DNA of 64,000 bases, taken from Blastocladiella emersonii ATCC 22665. Lineage: Eukaryota; Blastocladiomycota; Blastocladiomycetes; Blastocladiales; Blastocladiaceae. The stretch spans positions 682,001 to 746,000 of the forward strand of contig JANHCV010000009.1 in assembly GCA_025594325.1 (NCBI GenBank). The letters run 5' to 3'. Position numbers and translations under genes: made by a program. Positions 1-10,059 of the stretch are shown here, piece by piece (within the stretch, counting starts at the first letter, position 1; every line of letters begins with the position of its first letter). The notes under the pieces are model-generated. The model saw nothing but the letters and a program-made list of their open reading frames with translations, was not told the DNA's origin and searched no databases.

Positions 1-274
1 CAAGCGGGTTGCGGTACAGCTCCTTGCTGAGGTTCTGCAACGAAGTGGAGGTCGCGTACAGACGGCCGAACTTCTTCTCGACTGTCTTTGAAGCTGACTT
101 GAACGTGTACACCGTTTCCTTGCCCTCGCCATAGACCGAGTTGAAGAGCGTCAGGTACTTCTTAAGCATCTTCTTGTCCTCGGCTGGAACGCCAGAGTAC
201 CGCCTGCAAAAGCTTTTGAGCACGTCGATATTGACGAACTCGCGCAGAACGACCTGGCGCGTGTCGTCAAACAT
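1..274 (-). CDS. Partial hypothetical protein, possibly a mobile-element polymerase N-terminal part
   Basis: An open frame on the minus strand runs off the left edge. It starts at the ATG at 274 and is also open upstream to about 449, so an earlier exon is possible (an acceptor-like TTTGCAG lies at about 333-339). The visible 91 residues include 'MFDDTRQVVLREFVNIDV' and end with 'RLYATSTSLQNLSKEL' then 'YRNPL'. From memory, a phrase of the type 'GRxYA..SLQxLxKExRxxL' occurs just before the catalytic Asp motif in TV-Pol and primase-like proteins of eukaryotic DNA mobile elements and large viruses. That is a faint resemblance and the decisive part lies outside the window. It could equally be an unrelated host gene. 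Codon use is less GC-rich than the housekeeping genes further right. Confidence 0.35.
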   Translation of the reverse strand, partial: MFDDTRQVVLREFVNIDVLKSFCRRYSGVPAEDKKMLKKYLTLFNSVYGEGKETVYTFKSASKTVEKKFGRLYATSTSLQNLSKELYRNPL

Positions 275-2648
275 TGCGTTGATGCTCTTGAGGGTTGAGG
301 CGCATCGCAAATCGCGGATCACAAATTGTGCGGCCAGCTGCAAATTTGCACTCAATTCTTGGGCCGGGTCGGGTGAGGGTCGAAATCGCAAATAAAGATT
401 TCCGGTCAATGCGATACATGAGCGTGATGGGTGAGGTCAGGGGGATTTTTTGCTGGTGGTCGTGGTGGTTGTAGTCGCCCTTGAAGTAAGTTGGACTTTT
501 CACCACAACGGCTCAGTCGATTGCACTGTTCTCGACGGTGATGAACTGATCGTGGTGAGAGCTACAAAAGAGCTAATTAAGCGTTGGGGTGGTTGGAAGC
601 CGGGTGTCAAGAAAAAAATGGCAATCGGATTCTCAACGCTAACACACCGCCGGGGTTGATTCGAGAAGCTAACCTCGAAAGTCGTTCCTGCGCAACGGAG
701 TGAAGGATTTGACTCGCGGAAATATTTTTAGCGCTCAGAGGAGCATGGAAACGATAGACACTGTTTGAATTCATGGGGTCGCAAATCGAGTACATCATCC
801 AATCCAGAGGGTAAACAGGCTTTCTCCTGGCGGCAAACTGGTCAACTACCTTACCTCTACCTCGGTAGATAAACTTGTTTTCCTGGCCGGGATTGCAGTT
901 TACAGAGGGCGAAATCTGCGTTCGCCTGAAGGGGTTTGCGGCGCGCATGCTGTTGCGGATTGCGCTCGCGGATCGAGCTTATTAGGTGGACGCCTACCGG
1001 CGTGGCAAGCCAAGCGGCTAAGAAGAGTTCGGAGTTCTCCAACAACTGTCTGAGCGTGATCGCATGCTGGTTTAACTCGTACAAGTTGACGAGAGCGAGC
1101 GAGTGAAGGACCGCTTCCGCTAGCACGAATGGACAACAATTGCCAGCCTCGAGTAAAGCTGGTGAGCCCTGGTACTTGGCTTGCTCACAAGTCAGCGCTT
1201 CTGCAATAGCGCGCGGGACGGTCGCTCAACCAGTGAAGCGCGTCCACGGCGCTGAACCGGCACGTTGCAAATCTTTCCAGACTTGAATGAGGTGCATGCG
1301 ATCCAGTCGGTGCGATTGAGCGCCTGGAACGCATCAAAGGCCACTTCAGAGAGTTGCGAATGGTGCTATTCCTTTGCTTGAACACAGGGTCGCGGAACGG
1401 CCATGCTCGAGCTGCCTCTGACGCTGGTGGAACATGTAACACCGCGTGATCGAGCTTCACTATCTGCCACGCGACACTTTTAGAGTTGAAACGCGACGTG
1501 AACGTTTCCAGCTTCATGGTAGAGTCATGGATCAGTAGGCGACATTCCGTTCGTCACTCAAGGGCGGGTCTCCGACTTTGCGAGCGGCCCTATCAACTAG
1601 CTGAAGCTGCCGGCGGTCAAATCAAAAGCGGACATGACTTCTTCTGATGCGCTGGGAGCGACAGGCGCGGCTCGTCAGCGGCTGGCGGTGCCTGTGTTAC
1701 GGGTTCGGCGCGGCGCTCGAATCGCGCAAGAATACATAAACTAAGCGCAATTTGGAAGAAGTCCATGTGTTTAAGACATTGCATCAAGTGGTATCTGCAG
1801 CATACGTAAACTATGCCCGGAAGGTGGAGGGAGCAACTGAGTGAGCTGTGGCAGGCGTGTGAACTCCATCGTCCGAAGCCACCGCAGGGCCATGTTGGCC
1901 ACGTCCGTTCACGCTTGGCCTGCGAGCTCGTCCAGGCGCAAGATCCCCTCAAAACGCGATGAATGACCTTTGCGGCTCGCTTGAGAACCTCGCGTGAGCT
2001 GCGGTGCGATCCGGCCGCTGCGATGTGCTTGGTACTCGCTCTCGTGCGGCTGAGTTCAGCCACATCAGCAATATTCGCCTGTCGTCGCGCAGGCAAGAGA
2101 GCCGAAGGCATGAGCTCGCTCTTGGTCTGTTCGTGCGACTGTGACACGGTTATCAGACCCGGCTCGCTTCTTGGCCCCTGTTTATGAAGGAAACGGTGGG
2201 CGCTCGCTGTGGACACGAATGCGCGGGATGGAACGGCGAGGTGCGACCCCAGCAACTGTCATGACAAGGGTCTCGTCGCTTCCAAACCCTAACCAACATC
2301 TAAGCTTTGATCGACTCGAGAACAAAGGGAGTAACCGCGCGGCCGCGTCACGACCCGGAACGCGTCGTGCTTGCCCTATTCCTCCCTCCTCCCCTCGCAG
2401 TCCTGCTTTCAAGTGCGGCTTGTCGTGTTTGTCGACCGCGCGTTTCAAGGCTGGCGAAACTGAGCGAGAGTCGTGGCACGGCGGGTTGCGAGACGGGCTG
2501 CGAGACGCGTCGCGAAAACACGTGTGCGGTCACCCGCACGTGACACAGCTTGGCGTGGACTTTGCCCCGAGCGCGAGTCGGGCGAGCGAGTGACTCTCCG
2601 CCGCGCCGCGCGCGGTCCCCGTTCCCTCACTCATCGTCACTCGCTGCA
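275..2648. other. No convincing gene; AT-richer spacer, perhaps decayed
   Basis: Only short, mutually overlapping frames without family signatures are present. From about 2460 GC rises sharply and GAGACGCG/ACGCGT motifs appear (e.g. ACGCGT at about 2506). The last 180 bp look like the promoter of the small gene starting at 2649. I see no RNA gene. Confidence 0.4.
340..349. repeat. 10-bp palindrome GCAAATTTGC, copy 1
   Basis: Perfect palindrome, identical to the three copies at 3811-3999. It lies just upstream of the truncated frame at the left edge. Confidence 0.8.
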
Positions 2649-3371
2649 ATGTATCACCCGTCCGCCAACGAAGCACCCTACGACCTCGACGCACGGCAAC
2701 CACGCGACCACCGTCAACAGGTACGCGTCGCATCCCGCTGCCGCGCCCCCCGCCTCGCGCTTGGCTCCCATCGCGCCGACCGTCGTGTTGCACTCCCGTG
2801 GCGGTGCGCCCGGCGTGGAGCGCTTCACCCTCTGCTCTGGCCCGCCGTCGACGCACCGCGAGCCCAGCGGCGTCGTCGCTGCCGCGCGTGCGCACCGTCG
2901 TGCGCGGGTTCCGCCGCGCTCGTCCTTCGGGCGCAGCACGGCGCAGCGCAAGGGGACCCCACCGGGCTACCAGCCGCGTGCGCGCTCGTCAAAGGTGCTG
3001 ACACCTGTGCGGTGCCCATGTAGCCGCCGGCGCGCGTCCGCCGCCAGGGACTCGACATTTGCCGACTCATGGACCTGAGACCATCGAGCCAGCCTCGCTC
3101 GCGACGGTACGCCGTCTCCGCCACACCACCTCCGCGTGTCTCATGCACTCACGCTGCACGCTCGCGCCAGTAGCGCCGACAGGCTCGCTCAAGCAGTTCG
3201 GCCGCGCCCACCACGTGGGCCAAGTCCCAGTCGCAGGTACGCTTGACTCTTCTCGTCGCTACGCAAGAGTTGGCGCGCGACTGACATGCTCGCTCACATT
3301 GCTCCTCGTAGCCCCTCGTGATCCACTGGTCTCTCGCTGCACCATCGAACCGCCTCGTCTCGACGGGTTAA
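2649..3371 (+). CDS. Small spliced gene of unknown function
   Basis: I do not recognise the product. Exons proposed: 2649-2659, 2721-2977, 3024-3106, 3174-3236, 3312-3371 (157 aa). The last three introns (2978-3023, 3107-3173, 3237-3311) have donors GTGCGC, GTACGC, GTACGC and acceptors TGTAG, AGTAG, CGTAG. Together they keep one frame open to the TAA at 3369, which is the main support. The first intron (donor GTCCGC) is weak; without it the frame after 2720 would not join the ATG at 2649. The protein is rich in Ala, Pro, Ser and Arg with no recognisable domain ('MYHPYASHPAAAPP' at the N-terminus), so it is probably disordered. The alternative is a decayed gene. Confidence 0.35.
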
Positions 3372-3979
3372 CAACTGATGCGCAGCATCCGCAAGCTGTA
3401 GGGTGCCGATTTTCAAGACGCCGCGGTACGCCCTCCTCACCCGCCGCTTGAGGCGCAGCGCGACTCACATGAGCTCTCGGACCTTTGTTGCTTGTAGCAG
3501 CGATCTCTGACCACCATCTCGCCCGGCCGGTTTCTGTACTCGGCGTCGTGCCACGACCTGGCCGCGGATCGCATCAAGCGCGGCCGCGGATCGCATCAGG
3601 CGCGGCCGCGCGCGCTGTTCGGGCCGGTCACGGGCGGCGGCTCCGAGGGCGGAGACCTGGTGCTGGCGACGGCGTCCGCGGTCCGCTCGGGTACCTGCTT
3701 GTCGTGCATCGTCGTCGCGCATGGGCCGGGATTCCGACTCGCATGCCGCGCGACCCGCGGTGGTGGCGCCCTGACCTGTATCTGAGATCTCCCTTGTACG
3801 CAATACACTCGCAAATTTGCACCAAAACGCAGTCCCCATCTTGAGAATATGCCATCAATTCGTGCGCCAACCGGGTTGCTCGCCTCACCAATTGGCCATC
3901 AAATCTGCCATCAAGTCGCAGCAGATTGAACGGCAATTGGTTGCAAATTTGCTGTCCTAGCCGACCCGCGGGCCGCCGC
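3372..3979. other. Spacer with tandem repeat and palindromes
   Basis: No supported gene. The stretch contains a 22-bp tandem duplication, two of the GCAAATTTGC palindromes and several CAATTGG/ATTTGG words, and becomes markedly AT-rich after 3780. Confidence 0.4.
3561..3604. repeat. 22-bp tandem duplication
   Basis: Two adjacent copies of a 22-bp unit beginning GCCGCGGATCGCATCA; they differ by one base (AAG versus AGG). Confidence 0.7.
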
Positions 3980-3999
3980 TCAATTTGGTGCAAATTTGC
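3811..3999. repeat. Three copies of palindrome GCAAATTTGC
   Basis: Perfect copies at 3811-3820, 3943-3952 and 3990-3999, with degenerate relatives (AAATTTGCC at about 4009, GCAAATTCGC at about 4038). They lie next to the divergent start of two small genes (4168 minus, 4208 plus) and could be regulatory sites or part of a replication or terminal region of an inserted element. Confidence 0.75.
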
Positions 4000-4168
4000 T
4001 CAGGTTTAAAATTTGCCTCCAAACCGTGTAAATTGGCCGCAAATTCGCAAGGCCCGGATTTCCGATGATTGAATCGGCAGACACCAGTCCGCTTCCATCG
4101 GTCACAGCGGTAGTACCCACAGTTGTGCCTGGAACGTAGCCAAAGATGTTGCGACTGTTCGGGTCCAT
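3980..4168 (-). CDS. Small hypothetical ORF, divergent from 4208
   Basis: 62 aa, ATG at 4168, starting 'MDPNSRNIFGYVPG'. The first 40 residues are rich in Gly, Thr, Ser and Asn ('GTTVGTTAVTDGSG') and look protein-like. The last 20 derive from the palindrome-rich stretch and may be read-through after truncation. It starts only 39 bp from the divergent 4208 gene, an arrangement more like a compact virus or mobile element than the surrounding fungal genes. It could be spurious. Confidence 0.3.
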   Translation of the reverse strand: MDPNSRNIFGYVPGTTVGTTAVTDGSGLVSADSIIGNPGLANLRPIYTVWRQILNLSKFAPN

Positions 4169-4207
4169 TTATGCTAAGGCAAGATTTAATTTGATGCTCC
4201 CATGTAA

Positions 4208-4750
4208 ATGACTTCGACGACAGCAGATTCGAGAATGAGCGTTCGCACACTGTGCGTGCAAAGCCTGGACCAGCGACACCAGGATCTGACGGTCCAGCTT
4301 TCAGCAGGATCACTCCAGCTCGATACGGACTGCGTGATGCGACTCCACTCAAACACAAAAGAGGAGACCCCTGTATTCAGTATCACCGGGCCAGGTGGAA
4401 AAGGGGAGGTCACGCGGTTCGCCATGTCGCCTTGGCGATTCCGACCAGGCGGGCCGCAATTCGCAATGCAGGCTGAAGATGTGGGGAATGGAAGTGTCGA
4501 GGTGCTTCAGTACGTTGCTCCGCCAAACGAGCATGACGAATACCCCGATGCCGTGACGAACCTTTCCTCGACTGGTTTGAGTATCATGCACGACAAACCT
4601 CCGCCCGACAATAACGCGTTCTACGTCAAAGGGAATGTCCGGTTTGATGGGAGCGTGGAAGGCGACTACTTTGGCTCACACACGGTGCCCATCAAGCGAG
4701 TCTTGCTCGACCTAAACATGACGCTTTCCGAAACCCAGCATACGTACTAG
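4208..4750 (+). CDS. Hypothetical protein, virus-fibre-like
   Basis: 180 aa in one exon, with lower GC than the neighbouring housekeeping genes. It has no signal peptide or membrane segment. The texture is beta-rich and repetitive: 'FSITGPGGKGEVTRF', then 'NLSSTGLSIMHD', then 'FYVKGNVRFDGSVEGDYFG'. Such Gly- and Ser-punctuated strands are common in phage and giant-virus fibre or appendage proteins, but I cannot name a family. The stop codon (TAG, 4748-4750) lies inside the ACTAG word that may be the end of the adjacent Helitron remnant, so the C-terminus may be truncated. Cargo of an integrated virus or transposon is inference. Confidence 0.45.
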   Translation: MTSTTADSRMSVRTLCVQSLDQRHQDLTVQLSAGSLQLDTDCVMRLHSNTKEETPVFSITGPGGKGEVTRFAMSPWRFRPGGPQFAMQAEDVGNGSVEVLQYVAPPNEHDEYPDAVTNLSSTGLSIMHDKPPPDNNAFYVKGNVRFDGSVEGDYFGSHTVPIKRVLLDLNMTLSETQHTY

Positions 4751-4769
4751 GGGTGTGTGCTTTGCACAC
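4746..4769 (-). mobile_element. Candidate Helitron 3' terminus (hairpin + CTAGT)
   Basis: On the minus strand a 6-bp perfect stem (GTGTGC-AAA-GCACAC, 4755-4769) is followed 4 nt later by CTAGT (4750-4746). A short hairpin just before CTRRT is the textbook 3' end of Helitrons, and it lies 121 bp beyond the helicase stop in the expected direction. The next base is A rather than the canonical host T, which weakens the call. No 5' TC end was located. Confidence 0.35.
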
Positions 4770-4890
4770 TCTGTCTCAGCAGTAGGCGACTAGGCTGGCT
4801 TGAAAATATGCTGGACGTCAAGTTCCGTCCGCGTTGAAAGGCGAGTAGTGAATGACGTGTCAAAATCGCCATGTATTAATGAGCTAAGGA

Positions 4891-7628
4891 CTAGGTAGTG
4901 GTTGCCTCCGCCAGACTTTGCAGTCGAGCGTACTCAGCAAGTAAATGTTGATCCTGTGTTTGATTCAGGCCTTGGATACCTGGATCACGCAGGATCAGGA
5001 TGTCGTCACCGCGCCGTACACGCGATAGGATCATGTACAGGAAGCGCGACGGTAACGATCCACGCGTCATGTTGGCGAGATCAACGATGACCTTTTCGAG
5101 GGTCATCCCTTGGGCCTTGTGTGCGCCGTCAGCGCGTACGCGAGCTCGAGCGGGAACTGGGCTCGATGGATCGTCTTGGATGTGCCGGCCACCTTGTTCT
5201 TGAGGCGGAACGAGGCGATCTCGCGGCGCAGCGGGAAGCAGCCGTCGGGGATCCCGGGTAGCTTGGGCATGCGACCCAGATCCTTGTTGGGCCGGATGAT
5301 GACTGCATCAATGTCGTTGTTCGCATCGGTGGCAAAGCCTTCAACACGGCCAATGACGCCGTTGACGATGCTGCGACTACACGATGCGAAGCGAGGAAGC
5401 GCTGGTGAGTCCACGCGCCTAATGGCCGGCGAATGTGACGCGGAGACGTACGGCGTGTTGATGTTCCGCGTCACGATGACACGCGCGCCAGCAAACAGCT
5501 TGAGGGTAGACGGGATGTGGTCCGTCTTGCTCGAGGGAAGCAGTTTTGCGAAGTTGAGCATGCGCTGGTCGCTCTCGCTCTGACCGCTGCTCTCAATGAC
5601 GAGCTGCCGCCAAAGGAGTGGTCCGGTTGTGGAGGGCTTGCGGACGAGATCGACGCACTCGAGGTCAAAGATTTCGTCGAGTTGGAGACCGGGGCGACGC
5701 GCGTGTTTCGCGGCGGCCATCAAGTTCCACGCGTCGCGCACCGAGTTCTGCGCCGTGATGAGGACCTGGTCGCTCCAGTCGTCGAGCTGGCCTGGGTGCT
5801 GGCCCAGTACGACGTCTGCTCGCCGCGAGCCGAGGTACTCGATCACGCGCTGCGAGACGATGCAGTTGCGCAGGTCCTGGAGCACGTTGAGGAAGCTCGC
5901 GTCGCCCGACTGCCGCATCTGCTGCACGTGGAAGAAGACCGAGTCAGAGGCGAGCCACTGATCGCGACCAATGTTGGCGTCAGTTCGAGTTCTGCTGACC
6001 GCTGGCCGCTCCTTGCGCTTGAACGCGCGCATCTTCTGCTGCTGCTGCTGAGGCTCGCCGTCGACCTGCATCGAGTCGCCATCATGAGCTGCATCCACCT
6101 CGGGTTCGGGTGCGCGTTCGACCGGCTGCTCAGATGGAACCGTGAGCGAACGGGCCATGACGGGCTCGAACTGGAAAAAGTCGCCAAACGCGAGGACGTG
6201 CAGGCCGCCAAACGGACGATGGTCGCGGCTCGGGTATAGCGCGTCGAAGCGCAAGTGCATTGCGGCGAACAGCTCGGCGCCGACCATGGTGATCTCGTCG
6301 ATAAGGACAAACTTGACGGAGCGGAACGAGCCCTCGAGCTCGGCCTTGGCTTTGTCGCTCATCGGCTTGGTCGCCGAGACGACGGTGCCGATACCGCACA
6401 TGGCGTGGATCGTGGAGCCGCCAATGGGCGCTGCGGCTACGCTGGTAGGCGCGCAGATCTTGAGCCACGAACTGCTGCCCTTGGCGACGAACATGTCGCG
6501 GATCGAGTTAATGACGCGACTCTTGCCCGTGCCCGCCTCGCCATGGACGAGCATAAGGAGCTGCTCGATGTCAGCGTCGCCGCGCTTGATGGCATCGAGC
6601 GTCGACTCGACGTGCTCGACGACGCGGCGCTGCTCGACGTTGAGCCCTTGAAGGTACGGAGCGAGTTGCTCCTGTCGCGCGAGCTGCACCCGGACGGCTG
6701 GCGGTGCGACACCGCCGTCTGCTTGAACGAGTCGAGCGCGAGGTGGCTCCGCCGAGCGTTCTGCAGCAAACCGACGGGCATCCTCGTCGGCCTTCCTGGC
6801 CAGATCGGCGTAGTTGGCGAGTTGCGCGAACCACGCCAGCTCCGAGTCGACCTTGAGCAGCTGCTGGCGAAGCTCGAGTGGCAGAGCAGGCACGGGCGCG
6901 TTCGAGTTTGAGAGCAGTCCGTAGTGTACTGCCGACATGAGGAGCATGGCCGCGTGCTGGTCGTTCTGGGAGATGATCGAGAGAATCTCGTGCAGGAAAG
7001 CGTCGTTGCCGTGAGCTTCTTGCGCGATGCCGACGGGCATGATCTCACCGTCAGCCTCGTCGTCGTTACCCATGCCAGTACCGCCGGCGCGTCGAAGGTC
7101 GACCTGCTCGGGCGTCGCGCTGTTGTCGGCCTCCGAATCGTCGACCAGCTTGCCGGGCGACGTGTTCACGTAGTCGCGGAAGTTGTTGATCCACCGGAGC
7201 CGGTCGCTGCCCTGCTCGAGCGTGCTTTTGAAGAGATCGAGCGTCTGCGACCACGTCTCGCCGCGAGCCGGAGCCACCTCGTTGATGGCGCGGAACGGGT
7301 TGAACAGGATCATGGAGATCATGGCGCGCGACTCGGTGCTGCCGATATCGGACGACTGGCTGTCCTGCTTGTTGAACAGCCGCACAAGAACGACTTTGGT
7401 CGCGCGCATCGCGACGATGAGCTTGCCGACTGTAGAATGCGTGTCGCCCGGCGGCACCTTGGTTATGTAGTAAATGACGTTGGCGGCGTTGCCGGATGTC
7501 ATCACAAGGTTCTTGATCTTCACGTTCAAGCCCAGGAGCGCGATGGTTGTCGGAGTGTACGAGTGAGACACAAGAGACGCGATGTGTCTCGCGCACGCCA
7601 CGAGTGCGAGACAGGAGACGCGAGACAA
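4891..7628 (-). pseudogene. Helitron-type Pif1 helicase remnant, frameshifted
   Basis: This is an SF1B (Pif1-family) helicase. Seen in order: Walker A 'GEAGTGKSRVI', Walker B 'LIDEITMV', 'FGDFFQFEPV', 'NGVIGRVEGF', 'AYALTAH', and in another frame 'GMTLEKVIVDL' and 'FLYMILSRVRR'. The frame change is a 2-nt excess (CACAC for CAC) at about 5119-5122; the frame opened at 5103-7628 therefore ends early and the last about 71 residues are read from 4891-5106. Upstream of the helicase, 'VIYYITKV' with nearby Thr-His resembles the region between Rep and helicase in Helitron RepHel proteins, but no HUH Rep domain is present. The first about 30 residues translate a GAGAC-type repeat and are probably not original. 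I read it as a 5'-truncated, inactivated Helitron. A genomic PIF1 gene is less likely, given the unusual N-terminus and a poly-Gln insert between motifs. Confidence 0.75.
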
Positions 7629-8033
7629 AAAACGCGAGACACAATACGCGCAAGCGGTGAATTAAATCAAAGCGTCAGGGAAGCGTGTGGATGTCCACGT
7701 AGGACATGAAGGACGGAAGAAATGTAGAGGATATGCACAGTGGCCGCGGGAGGAGCGGGAAGAGTGAGAGGTCAGGTACACGGAGAGTATTCCGACGTCG
7801 AACTGTGCCCCAGACGATTTTAGTTGAGTTGCATAGAGTTAGAGGGTAGATTTATTAAGAGTATTTGGAGAAAATTGAGGAGAAGATAATTCGAGCTCGA
7901 CCGAGACGCGTCGCGACGCGTGTTGATGGGAGTGGCAGAAAAGTCAGGCGTGCCAAATGGCCCAGCTTGAGCGCGAATTCAGCTCCACAGAAACTCAGCC
8001 TACTGCTGAGAAAAAGACAAAGCGTTGAACGCG
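7629..8033. other. Spacer rich in GAGAC/ACGCG words
   Basis: No gene seen. It lies between the Helitron remnant and the 3' end of the LRR gene. Around 7555-7655 there are many GAGAC, GAGACGCG and GTCTCGCG words in both orientations, and near 7898-7921 a GACGCGTCGCGACGCGT cluster; these resemble the intergenic elements at 25.1, 45.6 and 47.6 kb. Confidence 0.4.
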
Positions 8034-9761
8034 TTAGAAGAGAATGTCAATCAGAGTCAAGGGCGCTGCCGCGCGGATCACCGCCTGGCTTGCGGCCGTG
8101 ATGCTCGTCCCCTCCAAGTTCAGGATCACGAGGCCCGACGGAAGATTTGCGGCCAGGACCGCAGCACCCACGTCTGTGATGTCGCCGTTGTATGCGAGGA
8201 AGAACTCGGCCAGGGTGGACGGCAGTAGTAGTCGCGGCGCTAGAGTCAGCACGGACTCGTTGTTGAGGAGCTGCTGCTCGAGACGGAGCACCTGCAGCCC
8301 AGGCGGCATGTGGTCTGCCAGCGCCTGCAGGTCCCCGAGAAGCATGGGCGAGGCACCGAGGTGCAGCGTGCGGAGTGACCTCGGAAGCATGCGGATCAGG
8401 TGCTCCAGGCAACCATTCAAGAAGTCGACGCTAAACAGCCCAAGATCCTCGAGGCCATTGATGAAGGCGTTCGAGAGTGCATCAATCGCCGCGGTATCGA
8501 GCTCCAACTGAGCGAGGCGGAGCGTCTTAAGCGTGCGCGGAAGGAGCGGGAAGACGTCGGCGAGGTCAGCCGTCGACATTCCAGGCATGGAGAGCTGCAA
8601 AGTTTCCAGTTGAGACGAAGGAAGGGCCGCTGCGAGGGCGCGTGTACCACTGTTACCCATGTGTACATCTTTGAGAAGCAGCTCGCTGAGCCCCGACGGG
8701 AAGGACCACGACTCCGTTTCTGGGTCGATAGCGCCAAGGTCGTTTTCAAGGATGTACAGCTTCTTAAGCGTGCGCGGGAGGTGCGGGGACATGAGCGCAA
8801 GAACCGAGCCGTTGATCGGGTTGCGCCGGATCAGCAGCATGTCAAGGCCGGCAGGAAGTACGTGGGCAAGATCAATGGCCATGTCGTCGTCGAAAAAGGC
8901 TTCGTTGATCTCCCGTTTGGCGAGATTGGTCGGCAATCCAGAAAAGAGGCACGCCATGATATCCTCCGTCAGCTTGAGCACATCAACAATGAAGCGCTCG
9001 ACGGACGGCGGCCACTGGACAACGCGCTCAATGTTGGCGACCTTGACGTCGCCAAACCACAGGCGATCGATCGAGATGGTCTTGATGGTCGCGGGAAGCT
9101 TGAGCGCATGTAAGCGCGGCAAGTCGAAAGTGCTCTCGCTGATCGTAATCGACGTGAGATCCGCCTCGGGACTCGCCATGGCGGCGTTGAGAGCATCGAC
9201 GCCGTTGACCGATCCGGCGTGGCGGCAAAGTTGGAGCTCGCGGGTGCGGCCGGCGGCAACGTCAGGGCACTCGGCAAGCGTCTTGGCGTCGACCTGCATG
9301 ACGGGCGACGGGTGCTCCTTGGGGAAATGTTGCTTATCGAATGGCGTGCGGAGACCCAGAGCGACATAGAATTCGCTCTCGCCAAGATAGCCCTGGCGGC
9401 GCAGGTCCTCGAGGTAAGTTTGCATGTCGACTACGCCCGAGTCGCGCCACCACTCGAGCGTCGAGAGGAGCCGGTGGTGGTACGCGTCCTCAAGCGCCTG
9501 GAACGAGCAACGGAGCGGCAGACCGAAGGACACCCACTTGTTGAGCAGGAACAGGTCACCGCGCGAGGTCGCGGAGTCAAGCGAGAGCCGAGGGCACCGC
9601 TGCAGGATGGCGCGCTGCACGCCCGGGATCCACGACTGGAACGTGACGCGCGAGTACTCGAGCATGCCCTCCAGGTCCTCCTCATCGTCGTGCAGTTCGA
9701 CAGCGTAGGTCAGGATCGTGTTGTAGATCAGCGGGAGGTTCTGAGTATTGAATGGATCCAT
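8034..9761 (-). CDS. Leucine-rich-repeat protein with ankyrin-like N-terminus (LRR-A)
   Basis: 575 aa in one exon. I chose the ATG at 9761 ('MDPFNTQNLPLIYN') because the paralogue at 25304 starts at the equivalent place; the frame is open further upstream. Residues about 25-125 form a conserved unit with 'WIPGVQRAILQRCPRLSL' and 'LSTLEWWRDSG', reminiscent of the 'LEWW..SG' ankyrin-like units of Blastocladiomycota proteins. From about residue 200 to the end are irregular LRRs of about 25-28 residues built on 'LP.xLxxLxLxxN' (e.g. 'LPRTLKTLRLAQLEL', 'LPSGLVILNLEGT'). There is no signal peptide, membrane segment or kinase domain. A role in protein interaction is all that can be inferred. It has a paralogue at 25304-26857 and a fragment at 10060-10330. 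Confidence 0.8.
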   Translation of the reverse strand: MDPFNTQNLPLIYNTILTYAVELHDDEEDLEGMLEYSRVTFQSWIPGVQRAILQRCPRLSLDSATSRGDLFLLNKWVSFGLPLRCSFQALEDAYHHRLLSTLEWWRDSGVVDMQTYLEDLRRQGYLGESEFYVALGLRTPFDKQHFPKEHPSPVMQVDAKTLAECPDVAAGRTRELQLCRHAGSVNGVDALNAAMASPEADLTSITISESTFDLPRLHALKLPATIKTISIDRLWFGDVKVANIERVVQWPPSVERFIVDVLKLTEDIMACLFSGLPTNLAKREINEAFFDDDMAIDLAHVLPAGLDMLLIRRNPINGSVLALMSPHLPRTLKKLYILENDLGAIDPETESWSFPSGLSELLLKDVHMGNSGTRALAAALPSSQLETLQLSMPGMSTADLADVFPLLPRTLKTLRLAQLELDTAAIDALSNAFINGLEDLGLFSVDFLNGCLEHLIRMLPRSLRTLHLGASPMLLGDLQALADHMPPGLQVLRLEQQLLNNESVLTLAPRLLLPSTLAEFFLAYNGDITDVGAAVLAANLPSGLVILNLEGTSITAASQAVIRAAAPLTLIDILF

Positions 9762-10059
9762 GGTGTTACGTTGCAAAGATAGGGCGAAGAGAGAATGAGA
9801 TCGAAGCTGATTATCCAAGAAAAGGTGGGGTGGGGACTCCCAAATGCAGCGAAACGCCATCACGCGATGTATGAAACGCGTCTCCGGGTGCCCCGCGCCC
9901 AGAACCAGGAGGTGCTCTGTGTGCACTCACCCTCGAATCTCCCACTTTGACGACAAGAAAGAACCGCCCAGCGACTTGCCTATGCAGATCACTCAAGGAG
10001 CTTGGTCGGAGTTGGCGGCGCGACCGCGCGGATAGCTACCTCTCCCCCACCAATAGTAC

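Noticed and set aside
4784-4792. Second CTAGT (minus strand) as Helitron end
   Set aside because: No hairpin precedes it, unlike the site at 4746-4769.
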